From contig JALENN010000006.1 of NCBI GenBank assembly GCA_022767745.1, forward strand, positions 434,001 to 498,000: DNA of 64,000 nucleotides, given 5' to 3'. Shown here piece by piece: positions 1-7,901 of the stretch (position 1 is its first letter; each line of letters starts with the position of its first letter). The DNA is from Alistipes sp. (lineage in GTDB: Bacteria > Bacteroidota > Bacteroidia > Bacteroidales > Rikenellaceae). Made by a program: the position numbers and the translations under genes. The notes under the pieces were generated by a model that saw nothing but the letters and a program-made list of their open reading frames with translations, made no database searches and was not told the DNA's origin.

Positions 1-954
1 ATCTCGCGCACCGAGTACGGCGCCATCCGCGGCGGCGAGTGGGGCTACCCCATCAGCTACGCGCAGGAGTGGAAGCTGGGCTTCACGCAGCAGCGCCTCG
101 ACAAGCTGCTTGAGATCCTGCCCATACAGGAGGCCGGCACGATCCACATCGACGCCTTCCACTCGGAGGTTCCGCAGCCCGTGAAGAAGGAGGACGGCAC
201 GTGGGGCATCGAGATGCAGTCGCCCATAAGCCCCTACCTCGGCTTCACGCGCGAGGACGAGATCGAGGCGCAGCGCAACATCATCAAGTACCTCGACTCG
301 AAGGGTGTCGACGTCACCACCGAGGGCATCCCGCAGGGCGAGCTGCTGGGTATCTTCGACGGCTACCAGACGATGGGCTGGTGGTTCGTCGGCCGCGACA
401 TCTACATGAACTACACGGCGCAGCAGATGTGCGGCGGCTACGACCCCTACAGCGGCGAGTGGGGCCGCCTCTTCGGCACGAACCTCAACGCCGAGCACGT
501 CTTCCTTGAGGATCGCCCGCTGGCGGAGTCGTTCGCCGATTTCAAGGGCAAGTTCTGCACCATGACCGCCATCTTCAACTACCTGAACCGCTTCGACCGC
601 AAGTACCGGGTCGAGGGCGGCGGCTATTACGCCGTGCAGTTCTCTGACGGCGTGCGGTCGGAGGTCGACAACGGCCGCTACATGATAAGCAAGGACGGCG
701 TCATGATGGTCGACGACAACGACCTGCTGCTGCCAGCGCTGTGGCTCGACTCTCCGAGCATGATCGCCTACAGCGCCGACGGATACAAGAAGCGTACGTG
801 GGAGCTTCCCGAGGGACAGTTCACGGCATCGAAGGTGGCCGTCTACCGCGTCGACGAGAACGGCCGCGAGCTGGTGGGCCACAAGAGCGTCGCCGGCGGC
901 AAGCTGACCCTCTCGCTCGCCCCCAACGAGATGCTTCTCATAACGCAGGAGTAG
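1..954 (+). CDS. C-terminal part of a GH101-like glycoside hydrolase (5' end outside the window)
   Basis: The reading frame is open from base 1, so 317 residues of a longer protein are present. The N-terminal part carries IHIDAFHS followed about 50 residues later by GVDVTTEG, an Asp/Glu pairing that resembles the nucleophile and acid/base of the endo-alpha-N-acetylgalactosaminidase group (GH101/GH129), which releases O-glycan cores from mucin. The last 100 residues look like a beta-sandwich that usually closes such enzymes. The gene ends at TAG and is followed at once by a strong terminator. The family assignment is by eye and could be wrong at family level; a large secreted glycosidase is more secure. 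Confidence 0.5.
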   Translation: MSRTEYGAIRGGEWGYPISYAQEWKLGFTQQRLDKLLEILPIQEAGTIHIDAFHSEVPQPVKKEDGTWGIEMQSPISPYLGFTREDEIEAQRNIIKYLDSKGVDVTTEGIPQGELLGIFDGYQTMGWWFVGRDIYMNYTAQQMCGGYDPYSGEWGRLFGTNLNAEHVFLEDRPLAESFADFKGKFCTMTAIFNYLNRFDRKYRVEGGGYYAVQFSDGVRSEVDNGRYMISKDGVMMVDDNDLLLPALWLDSPSMIAYSADGYKKRTWELPEGQFTASKVAVYRVDENGRELVGHKSVAGGKLTLSLAPNEMLLITQE

Positions 955-1001
955 CACTCTGCGGCCGCACGGCTCTCCCCGAGCCCCTTCCCTGCCCACA
1001 G

Positions 1002-1035
1002 TCCCGACACGCCGCGGCGTGCCGGGATTTTTTTT
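1002..1035 (+). terminator. Rho-independent terminator after the GH101-like gene
   Basis: A 12-base GC-rich arm (1002-1013) pairs with 1016-1027 around a two-base turn and is followed by eight or more T residues. Confidence 0.85.
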
Positions 1036-1132
1036 CGGCCGTGTCCGTACATGCGTCCGCCGTCGGATCGGTCCTTCCGGCCGGAAACTGACTAAAAAAC
1101 AGTAAATTTACCCGTTGCAGACGTTTTTTTCG

Positions 1133-1140
1133 TATCTTTG
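1133..1140 (+). promoter_or_regulatory. Bacteroidota -7 box for the DUF3857 gene
   Basis: TATCTTTG matches TAnnTTTG and lies 24 nt before the likely ATG at 1165. No TTTG element at the usual 19-21 nt spacing is visible. Confidence 0.6.
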
Positions 1141-1164
1141 TAAACAACCTAAATGCCAACCACC

Positions 1165-2107
1165 ATGAAACGCACGATTATTGCCCTTGTCGCAGTGCTT
1201 GCAGCGGGTATTTTGGCGGCACATGCGCAGCGCTATCCCAAAAAGTATATCGAGGTGCATAAGTATGGCAAGGTCACGCCTGCCGAATTCGATGAAAGTA
1301 CGTATCCCGAGTCGGTGCGGGATTACGATGCCGTCATACTGGAACATACCGACGATATCTTCTTGGAGGTGGATTCGACATATAGCAAAGGCTTCGACGG
1401 GAAACCTCAATGGATAAAATACTACAATTACTATCGCACCGAACGTTACAAGATAAAGATCCGAAAGGAGTCGGGCCTGAAATATGCCGATATCGAGCTG
1501 CTGCACCGGCATATTGCCAAACCTACGGACCATGTAGGCTTCCTTTACGGGGTACAGGGGGTGCACATACAACATGAAGAGGGACAAGGTCGTCGACAGC
1601 AAGTTGAAACCGCGCCATATATCAAACCGCATGCTCGATGATTCGACCCAGCAGATCTCATTCACCATGCCTGATGTGGCCGTGGGGTCGATAATCGAGT
1701 ATGAGTTCGAGCGGAAGTATGTTTCGACCTACCCGATTGACAGGGAGGTGATTCTGCAGCACGACCGGCCGATATTGAAGAGCCGGTGTATAGTTTCGAT
1801 GGCATATTGGAACAGTAACCTGGATGTGTTCAAGGCGTTTCTGTCAGACTGTTACGGGGACATCCCGTACCGTACCGAAAACGGCTTCTACGGGAGACAT
1901 TTCAGGACAAATTATGTCGAGGGAATGCCCGAATGGACATGTGACGATCCGTTCGGCATGCGCACCAATTTGTCATACCGCATGCCATCGAGGCCAGATA
2001 TGATGTTTCCGACCCTAACCACCATATATGAGGCTGAAAATATCCCGCCGTTATCGGCTGTGACGGACCCGGAGAAGGTCGCAAGAATAAAGATATTGGT
2101 ATTGTGA
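1165..2107 (+). pseudogene. Truncated, frameshifted DUF3857-type secreted protein
   Basis: The start at 1165 gives a signal peptide (MKRTIIALVAVLAAGILAAHAQ region). The first frame ends at 1641; the natural continuation is in the next frame from about 1562 (TYNMKRDKVV, then FTMPDVAVGSIIEYEF, a typical DUF3857 stretch). Removing one G from the five-G run at 1557-1561 joins the two frames into a single DUF3857 domain. The joined protein would still stop at 2107 after about 310 residues, whereas family members are usually about 600 residues with a transglutaminase-like domain after DUF3857, so the 3' half is missing. Base composition is visibly less GC-rich than in the flanking genes. Either a decayed gene or an assembly slip plus a real truncation. 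Confidence 0.75.
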
Positions 2108-2434
2108 TTCGGGCCTTGCCGCATTCCGCCGCGGCGACGTTTCCCGGTATGGCGACGTGTCCGTTCCGCCCGTGGCATCGGCGGCGAAACGTCCGCCGGG
2201 TGCTGTTTGCAGATGTGCAGGGCCTGCGCATTCGGAGTCTTGCGGGGCGGGTTTACGGTGAAAAAACAGGACATATTTTGTCGCAAAAGGCTTCGTTTCG
2301 CCCCGCCGCGGGGTCGGTTCACACCCGCGATCGGGCTTTTCGCGGGCGGAGGTGTACCGTAACGGCCTCCGCGTGCCTATATTTGCAATAGCGAAACCGA
2401 AACCGCAGGTTCATAACACAAAACTGATAGGATT
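2108..2434. other. Intergenic stretch without a recognisable gene
   Basis: About 330 bases separate the truncated DUF3857 gene from the DUF4890 gene. It is GC-rich, and no frame resembles the lost transglutaminase half. Only the promoter at 2378 is recognisable. Confidence 0.5.
2378..2385 (+). promoter_or_regulatory. -7 box for the DUF4890 gene
   Basis: TATATTTG fits TAnnTTTG and lies 49 nt before the ATG at 2435. Confidence 0.55.
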
Positions 2435-2979
2435 ATGAAAAAGTATCTTTGTATGATGGCATTGGCCCTGATGATCGGGGCGGGTGCCCGCGCGCAGGAG
2501 AATGTTCAGCGCAAGAACGCACAAAAGGAGCCTCCCACCGTCGAGCAGATGGCCAAGCGCGAGGCCGACCGCATACGCCGCCAGCTGTTGCTGGGCGACG
2601 ACCAGTACGACAAGGTCTACAAGATCTGCCTCAAGCGTGCCGAGGCGCAGCGCAAGCGTATGGAGCAGATGCGCAAGGAGCGCAAGGAGGAGTCGGAGCA
2701 GATGAAGGGCATACTCAACGACGCGCAGTATGAGCGCTACGAGCAGCTGCAGCGCCAGCCGGCCTTCGGCCGCCAGGGTATGCGTCAGGGCATGCGTCCC
2801 GGCTTCTGCCCAACGGCTGCAAGTGCGTATGCCCCGCCGCCAAGGACGACGGCCTGGCCCCTGCGCCGCAGCGTCAGGTAGGCCCCACGATCGACCGCAA
2901 GGGCGACCCGCGCCGCAACATGACCATCCGTCGCGGCGAGGTTGACGGCGCCGCCGGCGCTGCCGTGGAGAAGGAGTAA
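2435..2979 (+). pseudogene. DUF4890 / Spy-like periplasmic protein with a 1-nt frameshift near its 3' end
   Basis: A signal peptide (to GARAQ) is followed by a highly charged helical region (EQMAKREADRIRRQLLL, MEQMRKERKEESEQM), as in the DUF4890 family of small Bacteroidales envelope proteins related in style to Spy/CpxP. The annotated frame stops at 2881 with an atypical Pro/Arg-rich tail. In the neighbouring frame, from about 2811 to the TAA at 2979, the sequence continues cleanly (NGCKCVCPAAKDDG, then TIDRKGDPRRN). One missing C in the CCC run at about 2808-2810 explains it, giving a native C-terminus of roughly 180 residues in total with a CPNGCKCVCP cysteine cluster. Function unknown; envelope stress chaperone is a guess from fold. 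Confidence 0.7.
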
Positions 2980-3022
2980 CATACGCGATATGCCCGGCGG
3001 CCGCACCGCGCGGCCGTCGCGA

Positions 3023-3059
3023 AAACGGGAGATGACAGGCTGTGAGTCATCTCCCGTTT
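3023..3059. terminator. Bidirectional terminator between convergent genes
   Basis: A perfect 14-bp stem (3023-3036 with 3046-3059) is flanked by A and T runs. It serves the DUF4890 gene on the plus strand and the acetyltransferase on the minus strand. Confidence 0.85.
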
Positions 3060-3088
3060 GTCGTATGGGGGGGGCTGTCGGCGGGGCG

Positions 3089-3649
3089 TCAGATGTGGCG
3101 TATGAAGCGCGCCGGCACGCCTCCTACGACGGTGTCGGGGGCCACGTCGCGCGTGACGACGGCACCCGCCGCTATGATGGCGTTGTCGCCGATGGTGACG
3201 CCCTGCAGTATGGTGGCGTTAGATCCCACCCACACGTTGCGGCCGAGCACTATGGGCGCGGGTGTCATGGCGCTGCGGCGGTCGGGCTGCATGTCGTGGT
3301 TGAGCGTGGCGAAGACCACGGCGTGGCCTATGAGCGAGCCGTCGCCTATGGTTATGCCGCCCTGGTCCTGGAAGTGGCAGGCGGCGTTGATGAAGACGTC
3401 GCGGCCGACGTGTATGTTGCGGCCGAAGTCGGTGTAGAAGGGCGGGAAGAGGCGGAACGTGTCGTCGACACGGTATCCGAACAGGCGCGAGACTATGTCG
3501 CGTATCTCCTCCTGCGTGTGGTACGATCCGTTGAGCTCGCACGTCATGCGCCGTGCCGAGTCGCTCATGCGGTTCATGAATTCGTATATCTCGGGGGTGT
3601 CGAGCGCGCCGCGGCGGGCGACGTGGTCGAGGAATTGCTGCAGTTCCAT
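3089..3649 (-). CDS. Sugar O-acetyltransferase, hexapeptide-repeat (maltose acetyltransferase family)
   Basis: The 186-residue protein has an N-terminal helical segment with RMTCELN followed by left-handed beta-helix hexapeptide repeats (for example ITIGDGSLIG, VTIGDNAIIAAGAVV) and the catalytic-His loop ATLNHDM, the layout of maltose/galactoside O-acetyltransferases. These cytoplasmic trimers transfer acetyl from acetyl-CoA to a sugar hydroxyl. Length matches the family (about 185). It stands alone between two terminators, so context does not reveal the acceptor. Confidence 0.9.
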   Translation of the reverse strand: MELQQFLDHVARRGALDTPEIYEFMNRMSDSARRMTCELNGSYHTQEEIRDIVSRLFGYRVDDTFRLFPPFYTDFGRNIHVGRDVFINAACHFQDQGGITIGDGSLIGHAVVFATLNHDMQPDRRSAMTPAPIVLGRNVWVGSNATILQGVTIGDNAIIAAGAVVTRDVAPDTVVGGVPARFIRHI

Positions 3650-3729
3650 GGTTTACGTCAGATGATTATGTCATGTGGTATGTGGCGGGGGCCTGCGCGC
3701 CCCGCTGAAAATCGGTGGCGGTGTAAAAG

Positions 3730-3764
3730 AAAACGGGGAATACCGCTGCGGCATTCCCCGTTTT
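3730..3764 (-). terminator. Terminator after the ferredoxin gene
   Basis: A 12-bp stem (3730-3741 with 3753-3764) is followed on the minus strand by a T-rich tract. Confidence 0.8.
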
Positions 3765-3780
3765 TGTCTGTATCGGCCGC

Positions 3781-3951
3781 TTATTCGGCGGGAGCGATAG
3801 CCTCGCTGGGGCAAACGCCTGCGCAGGTGCCGCAGTCGATGCACTTGTCGGGGTCGATTACATAGATATCGCCGGCCGAGATAGCCTCAACGGGACATTC
3901 GTCGATGCAGGTGCCGCAAGCGACGCACGAGCTAGAGATTTTGTAAGCCAT
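3781..3951 (-). CDS. Small 2[4Fe-4S] ferredoxin, 56 residues
   Basis: The reverse strand from the CAT at 3949-3951 to the TTA at 3781 encodes 56 residues with two complete clostridial-type motifs, CVACGTCIDECP and CIDCGTCAGVCP. It therefore holds two [4Fe-4S] clusters and is a cytoplasmic low-potential electron carrier, as for pyruvate:ferredoxin oxidoreductase or Rnf. Length is typical for bacterial 2[4Fe-4S] ferredoxins. It has its own promoter inside the 3' end of serS and its own terminator, so it is an independent transcript. It could also supply the Ehr-type complex at 13358-20622, but there is no linkage evidence for that. Confidence 0.95.
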   Translation of the reverse strand: MAYKISSSCVACGTCIDECPVEAISAGDIYVIDPDKCIDCGTCAGVCPSEAIAPAE

Positions 3952-3995
3952 AGTTTTGTTCTGTTTTATGAGTTAAAAGTTTGTCGTAGCGGAGA

Positions 3996-4026
3996 CAAAT
4001 GTAAAAAATTATTTGATAATATCAAA
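3996..4026 (-). promoter_or_regulatory. Ferredoxin promoter, -33 element inside serS
   Basis: On the minus strand TTTG (4026-4023), 19 nt, then TACATTTG (4003-3996) form a full Bacteroidota promoter. The -33 element lies within the last codons of serS. Confidence 0.8.
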
Positions 4027-5280
4027 TCCCGCGTAGGGAACCAGCACCTCGGGTATGCGTATTCCTTCGGGGGTCTGGTTGTTCTCGAGCAGGGCGGCCA
4101 CGATTCGGGGCAGCGCGAGCGACGAGCCGTTGAGCGTGTGGGCCAGCTGCGTCTTCTTGTTCGCGTCGCGGTAGCGGAGCTTGAGACGGTTTGCCTGGAA
4201 CGACTCGAAGTTCGATACCGACGACACCTCGAGCCATCGCTTCTGCGCCTCCGAGAAGACCTCGAAGTCGTATGTCAGGGCCGACGTGAACGACATGTCG
4301 CCGCCGCACAGGCGCAGTATGCGGTATGGCAGGCCGAGCGACTGCACGATCTTCTCGACGTGTGCCACCATTCCGTCCAGGGCCTCATACGACTTGTCGG
4401 GCAGGGCGAGCTGCACGATCTCCACCTTGTCGAACTGGTGCAGGCGGTTGAGGCCGCGCACGTCCTTGCCGTAAGATCCGGCCTCGCGGCGGAAGCAGGG
4501 GGTGTATGCGGTCATCTTGACGGGGAAGTCCTTCTCGTCGAGGATGACGTCGCGGTAGATGTTCGTGACGGGCACCTCGGCCGTGGGCACGAGGTAGTAG
4601 TTGTCGACGGTGGCGTGGTACATCTGGCCCTCCTTGTCGGGGAGCTGTCCCGTACCGAATCCCGACGCCTCGTTAACCATGACGGGGGGTTCCACCTCGA
4701 GGTATCCGGCTGCGGTGTTGCAGTCGAGGAAGTAGTTTATCAGCGCGCGCTGCAGGCGTGCGCCCTTGCCCTTGTATACGGGGAATCCGGCGCCGGTGAG
4801 CTTCACACCGAGGTCGAAGTCGATGATGTCATACTTGCGTGCCAGCTCCCAGTGCGGCAGGGGGTCGGCGGGCAGCTTGGTGTAGTTCTCGACGAGTTTC
4901 ACCACCACGTTGTCCTCGGCCGTCTTGCCTTCGGGCACGATGTCGGCGGGGAAGTTGGGCAGCATTACGATCTGCGACTGCAGCTCGTTGCTGACCGACT
5001 GGTGCTGTGCCGCGAGCTCTGCCGAGCGTGCCTTGAGCGAGGTGACGAAGCGTTTCTTCTCCTCGGCCTCTTCCTTCTTGCCCTGGCCTATGAGTGCTCC
5101 GATCTGCTTTGCGGCGCTGTTCTGCTCGGCCAGACATGAGTCGAGCTCGGCCTGAATGGCCTTGCGCTTGTCGTCCAGCTGCTCGATGCGGTCTATGATA
5201 GGAGCGGCGTCGACGCCCTTCTTGGCCAAACGGCGTATGGCGGCCTGCTTGTCGTCCCTGAGTTGCTTGAGTGTCAACAT
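4009..5280 (-). CDS. serS: Seryl-tRNA synthetase
   Basis: The 423-residue protein charges tRNA-Ser with serine in the cytoplasm. An N-terminal coiled-coil arm (about residues 30-100, repeated Glu/Lys/Ala) precedes a class II catalytic core with motif 2 FRREAGSYGKDVRGLNR and motif 3 NGSSLALPRIVAALLEN (from residue 384), plus the TAEVPVTN active-site stretch. Length is the family norm. The ATG at 5280 is preceded by its own -7 box. No other serS is seen in the window; the assignment is secure. Confidence 0.98.
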   Translation of the reverse strand: MLTLKQLRDDKQAAIRRLAKKGVDAAPIIDRIEQLDDKRKAIQAELDSCLAEQNSAAKQIGALIGQGKKEEAEEKKRFVTSLKARSAELAAQHQSVSNELQSQIVMLPNFPADIVPEGKTAEDNVVVKLVENYTKLPADPLPHWELARKYDIIDFDLGVKLTGAGFPVYKGKGARLQRALINYFLDCNTAAGYLEVEPPVMVNEASGFGTGQLPDKEGQMYHATVDNYYLVPTAEVPVTNIYRDVILDEKDFPVKMTAYTPCFRREAGSYGKDVRGLNRLHQFDKVEIVQLALPDKSYEALDGMVAHVEKIVQSLGLPYRILRLCGGDMSFTSALTYDFEVFSEAQKRWLEVSSVSNFESFQANRLKLRYRDANKKTQLAHTLNGSSLALPRIVAALLENNQTPEGIRIPEVLVPYAGFDIIK

Positions 5281-5309
5281 AACGGTTACTCTTTATTTAG
5301 TTTGATGCG

Positions 5310-5317
5310 CAAAGTTA
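5310..5317 (-). promoter_or_regulatory. -7 box for serS
   Basis: TAACTTTG on the minus strand, 29 nt before the start codon, fits TAnnTTTG. Confidence 0.65.
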
Positions 5318-5380
5318 CAAAAATCTTTTTCGGTTATCCGCATGCGGGGCGTTTTTTCGCCCGCGGCGGTGCGGCGGCGG

Positions 5381-7765
5381 CTAAAACTCGACGGTTATGC
5401 CGAGCGTGGGGAGCAGCGTGCCGCTCTCCTGCCTGATGTATTTCATGCGGTAGCGCTGTTCGGCGGCGGGAGCCGTGGGGTTCTCGACGACGCCCGTGCT
5501 GAGCAGCACGTCGGGCTGGCGGAGCTTGCTGGCGGTGATGTTCTGCAGGTCGATGTAGAGGCCGAGCATCCACCGCTCGAAGTAGAAGAGCTTGTCGAGA
5601 CGCACGTCCAGCTGGGCGAAGGCCTTGAGCCGTTCGGTGTTGTAGCGCGTGTAGTCGTAGTAGGGGCGACCCTGTGCGTCCCACGCCTGCTTGAGCGACG
5701 ACTTCTCCTCGTCGTAGGGGGTGTATGGGGCGCCGCCTATGGCGCTGAGCTTGGCGCCGAAGCTCCAGTTGCGGCCGAAGTCGTAGGTGCCGCTGAGGTT
5801 CACCACGAAGCGGTTGTCCCACGCCGAGGCTATGTAGGGCGAGCTGGCGTCGTTGCGGTACTCGCTGCGGTAGAGCGTCGCCGAGCCGGTGACGTTCAGG
5901 CGGCCGGGTATCTGCCACTTGACCATGGCCTCGACGCCGTAGGCGCGGCCCTCGGCCGTGGGCGTGAGGGGCTCGTCGCCCACGGTGCCGTAGTCGTTGC
6001 CCTTGCAGGTGAGGGGCACGCCGTCGCGCACCGAGAGGGGTATGTTGCCGTAGCCCTTGTAGAAACCCTGCAGCGTGACTATCATGCGGTCGCGCAGGCG
6101 CCAGTCGAATCCCGCCGATGCCGAGACCACGCTCATGTACCGCAGGCCGCGGTTTGCCAGCGCGCCCGTGGCGTCCTTGTATCCGAGGGCGGTGAATGGC
6201 GGCAGCTGGTAGTATATTCCCGATGCGGCGCTCACCGACCAGCTGTCGCTCAGCGCGTACGATACCGAGGCTCGGGGCGACGCCTGGCGCCAGAACTGCG
6301 CCATGCGGCCCGAGTAGTCGCTGCCGTCGGCGCGCACGCCCACCGATGCCGTGAGACGGTTGTCGGCCGAGGTGTAGTCGGCCGTGACGAAGAGGCCCCA
6401 GAAGAACGAGCCGAGGCGCGTGGCGTAGGATGTCATGGTGTCGCGCTGCGCGGCGTAGAGTCGCTGCACGGTCTTGTTGTCGTAGTGCGAGTATCCCGCC
6501 TCGAGGCCCTCGCGCAGCGTCCAACGCCCGATGTAGGAGCGGTTTTCGGCGCGCAGCGTGCTCTTCTGCTCGACGGCGCGCAGCCGCAGGCGGAGGTTCT
6601 CCTCCGAGGAGTCGTCGTTGTCGAGGTATTTCAGGTTGCGGTTGTTCAGGTAGGTGTGGCCTAACGATACGCTCTGCACGTGGCGGCCGCCGTAGTGGCG
6701 GTAGGTGGCGCCCACGGTGAAGGTCTCCTGCTTGAGCTGGGGCAGGTAGCTGAGCATGTATTCGGCGCTCTCGCCCGTCTGGTCGGTGTTGAGGCGCATG
6801 TCGTCGATGCCCGTGAGGGCGAGGAATGTCACCTCGTCGCGCTCCGTGAGGCGGCTCTTGATCTTCACCTGCGCGTCGATGTAGTTGGGCAGGAATGGCA
6901 GTCCCAGCACCTTGAAGAGCAGCTGCAGGTAGGACTGGCGCACCGAGAAGAGGTATGTCGTCCTGTCGCCCATGTGTCCGCTGCCGCTCAGGCCCACCTC
7001 CGAGGCCCCGACCGTGGCCTTGAATGTCTGCTGCTCGGGGTCGCCGTCGCGCAGGCGGAAGTCGAGCACCGAGCTCAGGCCGCCGGCGCGGTCGGCGGGG
7101 AAGGCGCCGGTGTAGAAGCTTATCTCGCGTATGAGGTCGGCGTTGACGATGCTGACGGGGCCTCCCGATGCGCCCTGCGTGGCGAAGTGGTTGATGTTGG
7201 GAATCTCGATGCCGTCCATGAAGAAACGGTTCTCCGAGGGGCCGCCGCCGCGCACTATGAGGTCGTTGCGGTAGCCCACGGGCGAGAACGACACGCCGGG
7301 GTACGACCGCACGATGCGTGCTATGTCGCGGTTCGAGCCGGGGCTCTTTTCGATTTCGCGCAGCCCTATGACGTTGAGCCCGACGGGGCTCTCGACGGTG
7401 CGGCGGAAGGGTGTGGGGGTGACGGTCACGGCGTCGACATCCTGGCTCTGCTGGTCGAGCTCGATCTCGATGAAGGGCGTGGCGGCCGAGACGATGTATT
7501 CGGGCGTGACGGCGCTCGTGTATCCGAGCATCGAGGCTTCGAGACGGTATATTCCGGGCTTGACGTTCTCGATGACGAAGTTGCCCTCGGCGTCGGCCGA
7601 CGCCCCCTTGTCGCCCTGGCCGACGATTACGACCGAGGCGTATGCCACGGGTGTGCGTGCTATGCGGTCGATTACGCGGCCGCGGATGGGGTAGTTTTCG
7701 GCCGCGGCCTGCGCGATGCCGGCCCAGCACAATGCGATGATGACGTAAAGCCTGATCTTTCCCAT
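5381..7765 (-). CDS. TonB-dependent outer-membrane receptor with carboxypeptidase-regulatory-like N-terminal domain
   Basis: The 794-residue protein has a signal peptide ending near AQAAA, then a carboxypeptidase-D-like beta-sandwich (about 25-110, IRGRVIDRIARTPVAYASV), a plug domain (about 112-235, with LIVRGGGPSENRFFMDG) and a large beta-barrel to a C-terminal aromatic residue (ITVEF). It imports a ligand through the outer membrane using TonB. It lacks a SusD partner and is smaller than SusC proteins, so it belongs to the non-Sus class, whose ligands include metals, cofactors or peptides; the substrate cannot be told. The ATG at 7765 has an AGGAG just upstream and a TAATTTTG -7 box at 7808-7801. 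Confidence 0.92.
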   Translation of the reverse strand: MGKIRLYVIIALCWAGIAQAAAENYPIRGRVIDRIARTPVAYASVVIVGQGDKGASADAEGNFVIENVKPGIYRLEASMLGYTSAVTPEYIVSAATPFIEIELDQQSQDVDAVTVTPTPFRRTVESPVGLNVIGLREIEKSPGSNRDIARIVRSYPGVSFSPVGYRNDLIVRGGGPSENRFFMDGIEIPNINHFATQGASGGPVSIVNADLIREISFYTGAFPADRAGGLSSVLDFRLRDGDPEQQTFKATVGASEVGLSGSGHMGDRTTYLFSVRQSYLQLLFKVLGLPFLPNYIDAQVKIKSRLTERDEVTFLALTGIDDMRLNTDQTGESAEYMLSYLPQLKQETFTVGATYRHYGGRHVQSVSLGHTYLNNRNLKYLDNDDSSEENLRLRLRAVEQKSTLRAENRSYIGRWTLREGLEAGYSHYDNKTVQRLYAAQRDTMTSYATRLGSFFWGLFVTADYTSADNRLTASVGVRADGSDYSGRMAQFWRQASPRASVSYALSDSWSVSAASGIYYQLPPFTALGYKDATGALANRGLRYMSVVSASAGFDWRLRDRMIVTLQGFYKGYGNIPLSVRDGVPLTCKGNDYGTVGDEPLTPTAEGRAYGVEAMVKWQIPGRLNVTGSATLYRSEYRNDASSPYIASAWDNRFVVNLSGTYDFGRNWSFGAKLSAIGGAPYTPYDEEKSSLKQAWDAQGRPYYDYTRYNTERLKAFAQLDVRLDKLFYFERWMLGLYIDLQNITASKLRQPDVLLSTGVVENPTAPAAEQRYRMKYIRQESGTLLPTLGITVEF

Positions 7766-7800
7766 AACTCTCCTCTGCGCTATTCAAATGCTGTACGGTA

Positions 7801-7808
7801 CAAAATTA
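7801..7808 (-). promoter_or_regulatory. -7 box for the TonB-dependent receptor
   Basis: TAATTTTG on the minus strand, about 35 nt before the start codon. Confidence 0.6.
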
Positions 7809-7901
7809 TCCTTTTTGTCCCGAAAAACGGGTTTGCGGCCGTCGATTCTGCATGCGGGGCGCGGCCTTGTTCCCCGTCATGTCCGTTACGGTACGGCTGG
7901 G

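Noticed and set aside
5334..7787. 817-codon alternative minus-strand frame within the TonB-dependent receptor
   Set aside because: Arg/His/Pro-rich shadow; the receptor frame has signal, plug and barrel features.
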